Assembly: GCA_038025085.1 (NCBI GenBank)
Contig: CM076145.1
Span: 11,815,000-11,878,999, forward strand
DNA: 64,000 nucleotides
Origin: Tetragonia tetragonoides
Taxonomy: Eukaryota > Streptophyta > Magnoliopsida > Caryophyllales > Aizoaceae
Direction: 5' to 3'
The notes under the pieces were generated by a model. That model saw only the letters and a program-made list of their open reading frames with translations. It had not been told where the DNA came from and made no database searches. Numbering within the stretch: position 1 is the first letter of the stretch; every line of letters begins with the position of its first letter. Both the position numbers and the translations under genes were made by a program. Positions 45,516-58,995 of the stretch are shown in pieces.

Positions 45516-48500
45516 ACATTCAAAATTTTGAGTTGAAGCTTGTTTGTACTTGTAAACATCCTTGGTGTAGTTTCTCACTCCGCGTAAATGCATTCAAAAG
45601 CTTGAGTTGAAGCTTGTTTGTACTTGTAAACATTCTTGGTGTAGTTTCTCACTCAAATGAATGCAAACAAAGCATTTGGGTGCTTTCTCTTAATATACAA
45701 CACAAAAGAACTCAATCTTTTTCACCCTAGTCATATGAGCTTTTAAAACACGTAAATGCATTCAAAAGCTTGAGTTGAAGCTTGTTTGTACTTGTAAACA
45801 TTCTTGGTGTAGTTTCTCACTGAAATGAATGCAAACAAAGCTTTTGGTTGATTTCTCTTAAAATACAACACAAAAGAACTCAATCTCTTTCACCCTTGTC
45901 GTATGAGCTTTTAAAACGCTTAAATGCATTCAAAAGCTTGAATTCAAGCTTGTTTGTAGTTGTAAACATCATTGGGGTAGTTTCACCCTCAAATGAATGT
46001 AAACAAAGCATTTGCGAGCTTTTTCTTAATATACAACACAAAAGAACTCAATCTCTTTTCGCCTAGTCGTAAGAGCTGTTAAAACGCGTAAATGCATTCA
46101 AAAGCTTGAGTTGAAACTTGTTTGTACTTGTAAACATCCTTGGTGTAGTTTGTTAAAATGCGTAAATGCATTCAGAGGGTTGAGTTAAAGCTTGTTTGTA
46201 CTTGTAAACATCCTTGGTGTAGTTTCTCACTCAAATGAATGCAAACAAAGCATTTGGGTGCTTTCTCTTAATATACAACACAAAAGAACTCAATCTCTTT
46301 CACCCTAGATGTAAGAGCAGTTAAAACGCGTAATTGCATTCAAAAGGTGGAGTTAATGCTTGTTTGTACTTGTAAACATCCTTGGTGTAGTTTCTCACTC
46401 AAATGAATGCAAACAAAGCATTTGGCTTCTTTCTCTTAATATACAACACAAAAGACCTCAATTTCTTTCACCCTAGATGTAAGAGCTGTTAAAATGCGTA
46501 AATGCATTCAAAAGGTTGAGTTAAAGCTTGTTTGTACTTGTAAACATCCTTGGTGTAGTTTCTCACTCAAATGAATGCAAACAAAGCATTTGGGTGCTTT
46601 CTCTTAATATACAACACAAAAGAACTCAATCTCTTTCACCCTAGATGTAAGAGCTGTTAAAACGCGCAAATGCATTCAAAAGGTGGAGTTAAAGCTTGTT
46701 TGTACTTGTAAACATCCTTGGTGTAGGTTCTCACTCAAATGAATGCAAACAAAGCATTTGGGTGCTTTCTCTTAATATACAACACAAAAGACCTCAATCT
46801 CTTTCACCCTAGATGTAAGAGCTGTTAAAACGCGTAAATGCATTCAAAAGGTGGAGTTAAAGCTTGTTTGTACTTGTAAACATCTTTGATGTAGTTTCTC
46901 ACTCAAATGAATGCAAACAAAGCGTAAATGCATTCAAAAGGTGGAGTTAAAGCTTGTTTGTACTTGTAAACATCCTTGGTGTAGTTTCTCACTCAAATGA
47001 ATGCAAACAAAGCATTTGGGTGCTTTCTCTTAAAATACAACACAAAAGAACTCAATCTTTTTCACCCTAGTCATATGAGCTTTTAAAACGCGTAAATGCA
47101 TTCAAAAGCTTGAGTTGAAGCTTGTTTGTACTTGTAAACATTCTTGGTGTAGTTTCTCCCTCAAATGAATGCAAACAAAGCATTTGGGTGATTTCTCTTA
47201 ATATACAACACAAAAGAACTCGATCTCATTCACCCTAGATGTAAGAGCTGTTAAAACGCGTAAATGCATTCAAAAGGTGGAGTTAAAGCTTGTTTGTACT
47301 TGTAAACATCCTTGGTGTAGTTTCTCACTCAAATGAATGCAAATAAAGCATTTGGGTGCTTTCTCTTAATATACAACACAAAAGACCTCAATCTCTTTCA
47401 CCCTAGTCGTATGAGGTTTTAAAACGCGTAAATGCTTTTTCAAGCTTGACTTGAAGCTTGTTTGTACTTGTAAGCATCCTTGGTTAAGTTTCTCACTCAA
47501 ATGAATGCAAACAAAGCATTTGGGTGCTTTCTCTTAATATACAACACAAAAGAACTCAATCTCTTTCACCCTAGATGTAAGAGCTGTTAAAAAGCGTAAA
47601 TGCATTCAAAAGGTGGAGTTAAAGCTTGTTTGTACTTGTAAACATCCTTGGTGTAGTTTCTCACTTAAATGAATGCAAATAAAGCATTTGGGTGCTTTCT
47701 CTTAATATACAACACAAAAGACCTCAATCTCTTTCACCCTAGTCGTATGAGGTTTTAAAACGCGTAAATGCTTTTTCAAGCTTGAGTTGAAGCTTGTTTG
47801 TACATTTAAACATCCTTGAGTAAGTTTCTCACTCAAATGAATGCAAACAAAGCATTTGGGTGATTTCTCTTAATATACAACACAAAAGAACTCAATCTTT
47901 TTCACCCTATTCATATGAGCTTTTAAAAGGCGTAAATATTCAAAAGCTTGAGTTGAAGCTTGGTTGTACTTGTTAACATCCATGGTGTAGTTTCTCACTC
48001 AAATGAATGCAAACAAAGCATTTGGGTGCTTTCTCTTAATATACAACAGAAAAGAACTCAATCTGTTTCACCCTAGTCGTATGAGGTTTGAAAACGCGTT
48101 AATGCTTTTAAAAGATTGAGTTGAAGCTTGTTTGTACTTGTAAACATCCTTGGTGTAGTTTCTCCCTCAAATGAATGCAAAGAAAACATTTGGGTGCGTT
48201 CTCTTAATATACAACACAAAAGAACTCAATCTCTTTCACCCTAGTTGTAAGAGCTGTTAAAATGCGTAAATGCATTCAAAAGGTTGAGTTAAAGCTTGTT
48301 TGTACTTGTAAACATCCTTGGTGTAGTTTCTCACTCAAATGAATGCAAACAAAGCATTTGGGTGCTTTTTCTTAATATACAACACAAAAGAACTCAATCT
48401 CTTTCACCCTAGATGTAAGAGCTGTTAAAACGCGTAATTACATTCAAAAGGTGGAGTTAAAGCTTGTTTGTACTTGTAAACATCCTTGGTGTAGTTTCTC

Positions 48501-48710
48501 CCTCAAATGAATGCAAACAAAGCATTTGGGTGCTTTCTCTTAATATACAACACAAAAGAACTCAATCTCTTTCACCCTAGATGTAAGAGCTGTTTAAACG
48601 CGTAAATGCATTCAAAAGGTGGAGTTAAAGCTTGTTTGTACTTGTAAACATCCTTGGTGTAGTTTCTCACTCAAATGAATGCAAACAAAGCATTTGAGTG
48701 CTTTCTCTTA
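45516..48710 (-). repeat. Satellite array, reverse block
   Basis: About 19 reverse monomers. A rearranged join lies at about 46150 (GTAGTTTGTTAAAATGCG). The block shares the truncated-monomer marker AACATCTTTGATGTAG (46870) with 27640, 28570 and 39395. Confidence 0.92.
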
Positions 48711-49430
48711 ATTTCTTTTGAGAGCGTTTACGCGTTTTAAAAGAGCTAGCTTTGTTTGCATTCATTTGAGGCAGAAACTACACCAAGGATGTTTACAAGT
48801 ACAAACAATCTCTTTCAGTTGAGTGAGAAACTACACAAAAGAACTCAATCTCTTTCACCCTAGTCGTTTGAGGTTTTAAAACGCGTATATGCATTCAAAA
48901 GCTTAAGTTGAAGCTTGTTGTACTTGTAAACATCCTTGGTTAAGTTTCTCACTGAAATGAATGCAAACAAAGCATTGGGTGCGTTCTCTTAATATACAAC
49001 ACAAAAGCGTGATTAAGAGAAAGCAGCCAGATGCTTTGTTTGCATTCATTTGAGTGTGAAACTACCCCAAGGATGTTTACATGTAAATGCATTCAAAAGG
49101 TGGAGTTCAAGCTTGTGTTGTATTCATTTGAGTGAGAAACTAGTACAAAAGACTTTTGAGTGCGTTCGTAACGCGTAAATGCATTTGAGTTCTTACACCC
49201 GTATAGCTCAATTGGAGTTCAATACTACACATCTTTTAACTAAAAGAGATTTAATGCAAACAAAGCATTTGGATAAATCTAAATGCATTCAAAACGCGTA
49301 AATGCATTCAAAAGCTTGAGTTGAAGCTTGTTCAAAAGGTGGAGTTAAAGCTTGTTTGTACTTGTAAACATCCTTGGTGTAGTTTCTCACTCAAATGAAT
49401 GCAAACAAACCATTTGGGTGATTGAGTTCT
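48711..49430. repeat. Scrambled satellite patch
   Basis: Fragments of 15-120 bp in both orientations, with some unusual sequence (CCCGTATAGCTCAATTGGAG near 49200). There are several junctions per 200 bp, in contrast to the regular array on both sides. No gene is seen. Confidence 0.8.
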
Positions 49431-52133
49431 TTTGTGTTGAATTTTCAGAGAAAGCACCCAAAAGATTTGTTTGCATTCATTGGAGTGAGAAACTACACCA
49501 AGGATGTTTACAAGTACAAACAAGCTTCAACTCAAGCTTTTGAATGTATTTACGCGTTTTAACAGCTCTTACGACTAGGGTGAAAGAGAATGAGTTCTTT
49601 TGTGTTGTATATTAAGAGAAAGCACCCAAATGCTTTGTTTGCATTCATTTGAGTGAGAAACTACACCAAGGATGTTTACAAGTACAAACAAGCTTTAACT
49701 CCACCTTTTGAATGCATTTACGCGTTTTAACAGCTCTTACGACTACGGTGAAAGAGATTGAGTTCTTTTGTGTTGTATATTAAGAGAAATCACCCAAATG
49801 CTTTGTTTGCATTCATTTGAGTGAGAAACTACACCTAGAATGTTTACAAGTACAAACAAGCTTTAACTCCACCTTTTGAATGCATTTAAGCGTTTTAACA
49901 GCTCTTACATCTAGGGTGAAAGAGATTGAGTTCTTTTGTGTTGTATATTAAGAGAAAGCACCCAAATGCTTTGTTTGCATTCATTTGAGGGAGAAACTAC
50001 AACAAGGATGTTTACAAGTACAAACAAGCTTCAACTCAAGCTTTTGAAAGCATTTACGCGTTTTACAACACAAAAGAACTCAATCTCTATCACCATAGTC
50101 GTAAAAGCTGTTAAAACGCGTATTCATCTGAGCCCTTTACGCTAAATGCATTCAAAATGAATGCAAACATCTTTGGTGTAGTTTCTCACTCAAAGGAATG
50201 CAAACAAAGCATTTGTTTGTACTTGTACACATCCTTGGTGTAGTTTCTCACTCAAATGAATGCAAACAAAGCATTTTGGGTTTGCATTCATTTGAGTGAA
50301 AGAGATTACGCGTTTGCATTCAAAAGGATTTGTGTTGTATTTTAAGAGAAAGCAACCAAAAGCTTTGTTTGCATTCATTTCAGTGAGAAACTACACCAAG
50401 AATGTTTACAAGTACAAACAAGCTTCAACTCAAACTTTTGAATGCATTTACGCGTTTTAAAAGCTCATATGACTAGGGTGAAAAAGATTGACTTCTTTTG
50501 TGTTTTATATTAAGAGAAAGCACCCAAAAGCTTTGTTTGCATTCATTTGAGTGAGAAACATAACCAAGGATGTTTACAAGTACAAATAAGCTTCAACTCA
50601 AGCTTTTGAATGTATTTACGCGTTTTAACAGCTCTTACGATTAGGGTGAAAGAGATTGAGTTCTTTTGTGTTGTATATATTAAGAGAAAGCACCCAAATG
50701 CTTTGTTTGCATTCATTTGAGTGAGAAACTACACCAAGGATGTTTACAAGTACAAACAAGCTTTGACTCCAACTTTTGAATGCATTTACGCGTTTTAACA
50801 GCTATTACATATAGGGTGAAAGAGATTGAGTTCTTTTGTGTTGTATATTAAGAGAAAGCACCCAAATGCTTTGTTTGCATTCATTTGAGTGAGAAACTAC
50901 ACCAAGGATGTTTACAAGTACAAACAAGCTTTAACTCCACCTTTTGAATGCATTTACGCGTTTTAACAGCTCTTATATCTAGGGTGAAAGAGATTGAGTT
51001 CTTTTGTGTTGTATATTAAAAGAAAGCACCCAAATGCTTTGTTTGCATTCATTTGAGGGAGAAACTACACCACGGATGTTTCCAAGTACAAACAAGTTTC
51101 AACACAAGCTTTTGAAAGCATTTACGCGTTTTAAAACCTCATACGACTAGGGTGAAAGAGATTGAGGTCTTTTGTGTTGTATATTAAGAGAAAGCACCCA
51201 AATGCTTTGTTTGCATTCATTTCAGTGAGAAACTACACCAAGAATGTTTACAAGTACAAACAAGCTTCAACTCAAGCTTTTGAATGCATTTACGCGTTTT
51301 CAAAGCTCATATGACTAGGGTGAAAAAGATTGAGTTCTTTTGTGTTGTATATTCAGAGAAAGCACCCAAATGCTTTGTTTGCATTCATTTGAGTGAGAAA
51401 CTTAACCAAGGACGTTTACAAGTACCAACAAGCTTCAACTTAAGCTTTTGAATGCATATACGCGTTTTAAAACCTCATACGACTAGGGTGAAAGAGATTG
51501 AGTTCTTTTGTGTTGTATTTTCAGAGAAAGCACCCAAAAGCTTTGTTTGCATTCATTGGAGTGAGAAACTACATCAAGGATGTTTACAAGTACAAACAAG
51601 CTTCAACTCAAGCTTTTGAATGTATTTACGCGTTTTAAAAGATCATATGACTAGGGTGAAAGAGATTGAGGTCTTTTGTAATGTATATTAAGAGAAAGCA
51701 CCCAAATGCTTTGTTTGCATTCATTTGAGTGAGAAACTACACCAAGGATGTTTACTAGTACAAACAAGCTTTAACTCCACCTTTTGAATGCATTTACGCG
51801 TTTTAACAGCCCTTACGACTAGGGTGAAAGTGATTGAGTTCTTTTGTGCTGTATTTTCAAAGAAAGCACCCAAAAGCTTTATTTGCATTCATTGGAGTGA
51901 GAAACTACACCAAGGATGTTTACAAGTACAAACAAGCTTCAACTCAAGTTTTTGAATGCATTTACGCGTTTTAAAACCTCATACGACTAGGGTGAAAGAG
52001 ATTAAGGTCTTTTGTGTTGTATATTACGTGAAAGCACCCAAATGCTTTGTTTGCATTCATTTGAGTAAGGATGTTTACAAGCACAAACAAGCTTTAACTC
52101 CACCTTTTTAATGCATTTACGCGTTTTAACAGC
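49431..52133 (+). repeat. Satellite array, forward block with internal scrambled patch
   Basis: Forward monomers about 49431-50062 and 50326-52133. The stretch 50063-50325 is scrambled, with pieces in both orientations. No gene is seen. Confidence 0.9.
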
Positions 52134-53830
52134 ACAAAGCATTTGGGTGCTTTCTCTTAATATACAACACAAAAGAACTCAATCTCTTTCACCCTAGATG
52201 TAAGAGCTGTTAAAACGCGTAAATGCATTCAAAAGGTGGAGTTAAAGCTTGTTTGTACTTGTAAACATCCTTGGTGTAGTTTCTCACTCAAATGAATGCA
52301 TACAAAGCATTTGGGTGCTTTCTCTTAATATACAACACAAAAGAACTCAATCTCTGTCACCCTTTTCGCCTGAGCTTTTAAAACGCGTAAATGCATACAA
52401 AAGCTTGAGTTGAAGCCTGTTTGTAGTTGTAAACATCCTTGGTGTAGTTTCACACTCAAATGAATTTAAACAAAGCATTTGCGAGCTTTTTCTTAATATA
52501 CAACACAAAAGAACTGTTAAAACGCGTAAATGCAATCAAAAGCTTGAGTTGAAACTTGTTTGAACTTGTAAACATCCTTGGTGTAGTTTCTCACTCAAAT
52601 TAATGCAAAGAAAGCAGTTGGGTGTTTTCTCTTAATATACAACACAAAGACCTCAACTCTTTCACCCTAGTCGTAAGAGCTGTTAAAACGCGTAAATACA
52701 TTCAAAATTTTGAGTTGAAGCTTGTTTGTACTTGTAAACATCCTTGGTGTAGTTTCTCACTCAAATAAATGCAAACAAAGCATTTGGGTGCTTTCTGTTA
52801 ATATAAAACACAAAAGAACTCAATCTTTTTCACCCTAGTCATATGAGCTTTTAAAACGCGTAAATGCATTCAAAAGCTTGAGTTGAAGCTTTTTTGTACT
52901 TGTAAACATTCTTGGTGTAGTTTCTCACTGAAATGAATGCAAACAAAGCTTTTGGTTGCTTTCTCTTAAAATACAACACAAAAGAACTCAATCTTTTTCA
53001 CCCTAGTCATATGAGCTTTTAAAACTCTTAAATGCATTCAAAAGCTTGAGTTGAAGCTTGTTTGTACTTGTAAACATCCTTGGTGTAGTTTCTCCCTCAA
53101 ATGAATGCAAAGAAAACATTTGGGTGCGTTCTCTTCATATACAACACAAAAGAACTCAATCTCTTTCACCCTAGTTGTAAGAGCTGTTAAAATGCGTAAA
53201 TGCATTCAAAAGGTTGAGTTAAAGCTTGTTTGTACTTGTAGACATCCTTGGTGTAGTTTCTCACTCAAATGAATGCAAACAAAGCATTTGGGTGCTTTCT
53301 CTTAATATACAACACAAAAGAACTCAATCTCTTTCAACCTAGATGTAAGAGCTGTTAAAACGCGTAAATGCATTCAAAAGGTGGAGTTAAAGCTTGTTTG
53401 TACTTGTAAACATCCTTGGTGTAGTTTCTCACTCAATTGAATGCAAACAAATTATTTGGATGCATTCTCTTAATATACAACACAAACGAACTCAAATCTT
53501 TTTCACCCTACTCGTATGAGCTTTCAAAACGCGTAAATGAATTCAAAAGCTTGAGTTGAAGCTTGTTTGTACTTGTAAACATCCTAGGTGCAGTTTCACA
53601 CTCAAATGTATCCAAACAAAGTATTTGGATGCTTTCTCTTAATGTACAACACAAAAGAACTCAAATCTCTTTCACCCTACTCGTATGAGCTTTTAAAACG
53701 CGTAAATGAATTCAAAAGCTTGAGTTGAAGCTTGTTTGTACTTGTAAACATCCTAGGTGTAGTTTCACACTCGAATGAATGCAAACAAAGTAATTGGATG
53801 GTTTCTCTTAATATACAACACAAAAGAACT
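52134..53830 (-). repeat. Satellite array, reverse block
   Basis: About 10 reverse monomers. The last three belong to a more divergent subtype with CACACTCAAATG and CCTACTCGTATGAGC. It ends at the non-satellite filler at 53831. Confidence 0.92.
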
Positions 53831-53867
53831 CCAGTTTTAATTGAATTAGCAATGCTGGAATTAAAAG
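53831..53867. other. Non-satellite filler with inverted repeat at an orientation switch
   Basis: About 37 bp not found in the monomer. It contains TTTTAATT and AATTAAAA (an 8-bp perfect inverted repeat, loop about 16) and CCAG/CTGG nearby. The satellite is reverse to the left and forward to the right. It may be a remnant of a small element or repair filler; I cannot tell which. Confidence 0.6.
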
Positions 53868-54407
53868 GTCTTACGAGTAGGGTGAAAGAGATTTGAGTTC
53901 TTTTGTGTTGTATATTAAAAGAAATGATCCAAATACTTTGTTTGGATTCATTTGAGTATGAAACTACATGAAGATTGTTTTAAAGTACAAAAAAGCTTCA
54001 ACTCAAGCTTTTGAATGCATTTACGCGTTTTAAAAGCTTGTACGAGTAGGGTGAAAGAGATTTGAGTTCTTTTGTGTTGTATATTAAGAGAAAGCACCCA
54101 GATGCTTTGTTTGCATTCAATTAAGTAAGAAACTACACCAAGGATGTTTACAAAAACAAAAGACCTTCAACTCAAGCTTTTGAATGCATTTACGCGATTT
54201 GAATGCATTTACGTGTTTGAACAGCTCTTACGACTAGGGTGAAAGAGATTGAGTTCTTTTGTGTTGAAATTTAAGAGAATGCACCCAGATGCGTTTGCAT
54301 TCATTTAAGTGAGAAACCACACCAAGGATGTTTACAAGTACAAACAAGCTTCAGCTTAAGCTTTTGAATGCATTTACGCGTTTTGACAGCTCTTACGACT
54401 AGGGTGA
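53868..54407 (+). repeat. Satellite array, forward block
   Basis: About 3 forward monomers, ending at the same forward-to-reverse junction as at 1512 (CTAGGGTGAAAGAACTCAAT). Confidence 0.92.
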
Positions 54408-57400
54408 AAGAACTCAATCTCTTTTCGCCTAGTTGTAAGAGCTGTTAAAACGCGTAAATGCATTCAAAAGCTTGACTTGAAACTTGTTTGAACTTATAAA
54501 CATCCTTGGTGTAGTTTCTCACTCAAATTAATGCAAAGAAAGCACTTGGGTGCTTTCTCTTAATATACAACACAAAAGACCTCAACTCTTTCACCCTAGT
54601 CGTAAGAGCTGTTAAAACGCGTAAATACATTCAAAATTTTGAGTTGAAGCTTGTTTGTACTTGTAAACATCCTTGGTGTAGTTTCTCACTCAAATAAATG
54701 CAAACAAAGCATTTGGGTGCTTTCTCTTAATATACACCAGAAAAGAACTCAATCTGTTTCACCCTAGTCGTAAGAGGTTTTAAAACGCGTAAATGCTTTC
54801 AAAAGCTTGAGTTGAAGCTTGTTTGTACTTGCAAACATCCTTGGTGTAGTTTCTCCCTCAAATGAATGCAAACAAAGCATTTGGGTGCTTTCTCTTAATA
54901 TACAACACAAAAGAACTCAATCTCCTTCACCCTAGATGTAAGAGCTGTTAAAACGCGTAAAAGCATTCAAAAGGTGGAGTTAAAGCTTGTTTGTACTTGT
55001 AAACATCCTTGGTATAATTTCTCACTCAAATGAATGCAAACAAAGCATTTGGGTGCTTTCTCTTAATATACAACACAAAAGAACTCAATCTCTTTCACCC
55101 TAGTCATATGAGCTTTTAAAACGCGTAAATACATTCAAAAACTTGAGCTGAAGCTTGTTGGTACTTGTAAACATCTTTGGTGTAGTTTCTCACTCAAATG
55201 AATGCAAAGAAAACATTTGGGTGCGTTGTCTTAATATACAACACAAAAGAACTCAATCTCTTTCACCCTTGTCGTATGAGCTTTTAAAACGCTTAAATGC
55301 ATTCAAAAGCTTGAGTTCAAGCTTGTTTGTAGTTGTAAACATCCTTGGGGTAGTTTCACACTCAAATGAATGTAAACAAAGCATTGCAATCTTTTTCTTA
55401 ATATACAACACAAAAGAACTCAAATCTCTTTCACCCTACTCGTATAAGCTTTTAAAACGCGTAAATGCATTCAAAAGCTTGAGTTGAAGCTTGTTTGTAC
55501 TTGTAAACATCCTTGGTGTAGTTTCTCACTCAAATGAATGCAAACAAAGCATTTGGGTGCTTTCTCTTAATATACAACACAAAAGAACTCAATCTCTTTC
55601 ACCCTAGATATAAGAGCAGTTAAAACGCGTAAATGCATTCAAAAGGTGGAGTTAAAGCTTGTTTGTACTTGAAAACATCCTTGGTGTAGTTTCTCACTCC
55701 AATGAATGCAAACAAAGCTTTTGGGTGCTTTCTCTGAAAATACAACACAAAAGAACTCAATCTCTTTCACCCTAGTCGTAAGAGCTGTTAAAACGTGTAA
55801 ATGCATTCAAAAGGTGGAGTTAAAGCTTGTTTGTACTTGTAAACATCCTTAGTGTAGTTTCTGCCTCAAATGAATGCAAACAAAGCATTTGGGTGCTTTC
55901 TCTTAATATACAACACATAAGAACTCAATCTCTTTCACCCTGGTCGTATGAGCTTTTAAAACGCGTAAATGCATTCAAAAGCTTGAGTTGAAGTTTGTTT
56001 GTACTTGTAAACATTCTTGGTGTAGTTTCTCAATGAAATGAATGCAACAAAACATTTGGGTGCGTTCTCTTAATATACAACACAAAAGACCTCAATCTTT
56101 TTCACCCTAGTCGTATGAGGTTTTAAAACGCGTAAATGCATTCAAAAACTTAAGTTTAGTTTCTCACCTTTTTACCTATTAGGGTGAAAGAGATTGAGTT
56201 CTTTTGTGTTGTAATTTTAAGAGTTAAAGCTTGTTTGTACTTGTAAACATCCTTGGTGTAGTTTCTCCCTCAAATGAATGCAAACAAAGCATTTGTGTGA
56301 TTTCTCTTAATATACAACACAAAAGAACTCAATCTCTTTCACCCTAGTGGTATGAGGTTTTAAAACGCGTGATTGCATTCAAAAGCTTGAGTTGAAGCTT
56401 GTTTGTACTTGTAAACATCCTTGGTTAAGTTTCTCACTCAAATGAATGCAAACAAAGCATTTGGGTGCGTTCTCTTAATATACAACACAAAAGAACTCAA
56501 TCTCTTTCACCCTTGTCGTATGAGCTTTTAAAACGCTTAAATGCATTCAAAAGCTTGAGTTCAAGCTTGTTTGTAGTTGTAAACATCCTTGGGGTAGTTT
56601 CACACTCAAATGAATGTAAACAAAGCATTTGCGAGCTTTTTCTTAATATACAACACAAAAGAACTCAATCTCTTTCACCCTAGTGGTATGAGGTTTTAAA
56701 ACGCGTAAATGCATTCAAAAGGTGGAGTTAAAGCTTGTTTGTACTTGAAAACATCCTTGGTGTAGTTTCTCACTCCAATGAATGCAAACAAAGCTTTTGG
56801 GTGCTTTCTCTGAAAATACAACACAAAAGAACTCAATCTCTTTCACCCTAGTCGTAAGAGCTGTTAAAACGTGTAAATGCATTCAAAAGGTGGAGTTAAA
56901 GCTTGTTTGTACTTGTAAACATCCTTAGTGTAGTTTCTGCCTCAAATGAATGCAAACAAAGCATTTGGGTGCTTTCTCTTAATATACAACACATAAGAAC
57001 TCAATCTCTTTCACCCTGGTCGTATGAGCTTTTAAAACGCGTAAATGCATTCAAAAGCTTGAGTTGAAGTTTGTTTGTACTTGTAAACATTCTTGGTGTA
57101 GTTTCTCAATGAAATGAATGCAACAAAACATTTGGGTGCGTTCTCTTAATATACAACACAAAAGACCTCAATCTTTTTCATTCTAGTCGTATGAGGTTTT
57201 AAAACGCGTAAATGCATTCAAAAACTTAAGTTTAGTTTCTCACCTTTTTACCTATTAGGGTGAAAGAGATTGAGTTCTTTTGTGTTGTAATTTTAAGAGT
57301 TAAAGCTTGTTTGTACTTGTAAACATCCTTGGTGTAGTTTCTCCCTCAAATGAATGCAAACAAAGCATTTGTGTGATTTCTCTTAATATACAACACAAAA

Positions 57401-57810
57401 GAACTCAATCTCTATCACCCTAGTCATAAGAGCTGTGAAAACGCGTAAATGCATTCAAAAGCTTGAGTTTAAGCTTGTTTGTACTCGTAAACATCCTAGG
57501 TGTAGTTTCACACTCAAATGAATGCAAACAAAGTTTTTGGATGCTTTCTCTTAATATACAACACAAAATAACTCAAATCTCTTTCACCCTACTCGTATAA
57601 GCTTTTAAAACGCGTAAATGCATTCAAAAGCTTGAGTTGAAGCTTGTTTGTACTTGTAAACATCCTTGGTGTAGTTTGTCACTCCAATGAATGCAAACAA
57701 AGCTTTTGGGCGCTTTCTCTGAAAATACCACGCAAAAGAACTCAATGTCTTTCACCCTAGATGTAAGAGCTGTTAAAACGCGTAAATGCATTCAAAAGGT
57801 GGAGTTAAAA
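54408..57810 (-). repeat. Satellite array, reverse block with two forward snippets
   Basis: The counterpart of 1516-3838. A 1076-bp unit is tandemly duplicated here: GAAAACATCC at 55671 and 56747, CACCTTTTTACC at 56165 and 57241. The copy near 3270 has it once. Each unit holds a forward snippet (TATTAGGGTGAAAGAGATTG). Confidence 0.92.
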
Positions 57811-58995
57811 CTTTGTTTGCATTCATTGGAGTGAGAAACTACACCAAGGATGTTTACAAGTACAAACAAGCTTCAACTCAAGCTTTTGAATGTATTTACG
57901 CGTTTTAAAAGCTCATATGACTAGGGTGAAAAAGATTGAGTTCTTTTGTGTTGTATTTTAAGAGAAAGCAACCAAAAGCTTTGTTTGCATTCATTTCAGT
58001 GAGAATTTACAAGTACAAACAAGCTTCAACTCAAAATTATGAATGTATTTACGCGTTTTAACAGCTCTTACAACTAAGGTGAAAGAGATTGAGTTCTTTT
58101 GTATTGTATATTAAGAGAAATCACACAAATGCTTTGTTTGCATTCATTTGAGTGAGAAACTACACCAAAAATGTTTACAAGTACAAACAAGCTTCAATTC
58201 AAGCTTTTGAAAGCATTTACGCGTTTTAAAAGCTCATATGACTAGGGTGAAAAAGATTGAGGTCTTTTGTGTTGTATATTAAGAGAACGCACCCAAATGT
58301 TTTGTTGCATTCATTTCATTGAGAAACTACACCAAGAATGTTTACAAGTACAAACAAACTTCAACTCAAGCTTTTGAATGCATTTACGCATTTTAAAAGC
58401 TCATATGACTAGGGTGAAAGAGAATGAGGTCTTTTGTGTTGTATATTAAGAGAAAGCACCCAAATGCTTTGTTTGCATTCATTGGAGTGACAAACTACAC
58501 CAAGGATGTTTACAAGTACAAACAAGCTTCAACTCAACCTTTTGAATGCATTTACGCGTTTTAAAAGCTCATATGACTAGGGTGAAAAAGATTGAGGTCT
58601 TTTGTGTTGTCTATTAAGAGAACGCACCCAAATGCTTTGTTTGCATTCATTTGAGTGAGAAACTTAACCAAGGATGTTTAGAACGCGTAAATGCACCCAA
58701 ACCCTAGATGTAAGAGCTGTTAAAACGCGTAAATGCATTCAAAAGGTGGACTTAAAGCTTGTTTGTACTTGTAAACATCCTTGGTGTAGTTTCTCACTCA
58801 AATGAATGCAAACAAAGCATTTGGGTTCTTTCTCTGAATATACAACACAAAAGACCTCAATCTCTTTCAGCCTAATCATAAGAGCTGTTAAAACGCGTAA
58901 ATACATTCAAAAGCTTGACTTGAAGCTTGTTTGTACTTTGTAAACATCCTTGGTTATGTTTCTCACTCAAATGAATGCAAACAAAGCTTTTGGTT
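57811..58995. repeat. Satellite array, forward then reverse
   Basis: Forward about 57811-58683, reverse about 58684-58995. The forward part matches 3841 onward at an offset of 53971 bp, then slips by one monomer near 58241. No gene is seen. Confidence 0.9.

Noticed and set aside
49190..49260. Possible tRNA-like stretch (CCCGTATAGCTCAATTGGAG)
   Set aside because: TAGCTCAATTGG resembles a D-arm, but no anticodon arm, T-arm (GGTTCGAATCC) or acceptor stem follows in the next 60 bp.
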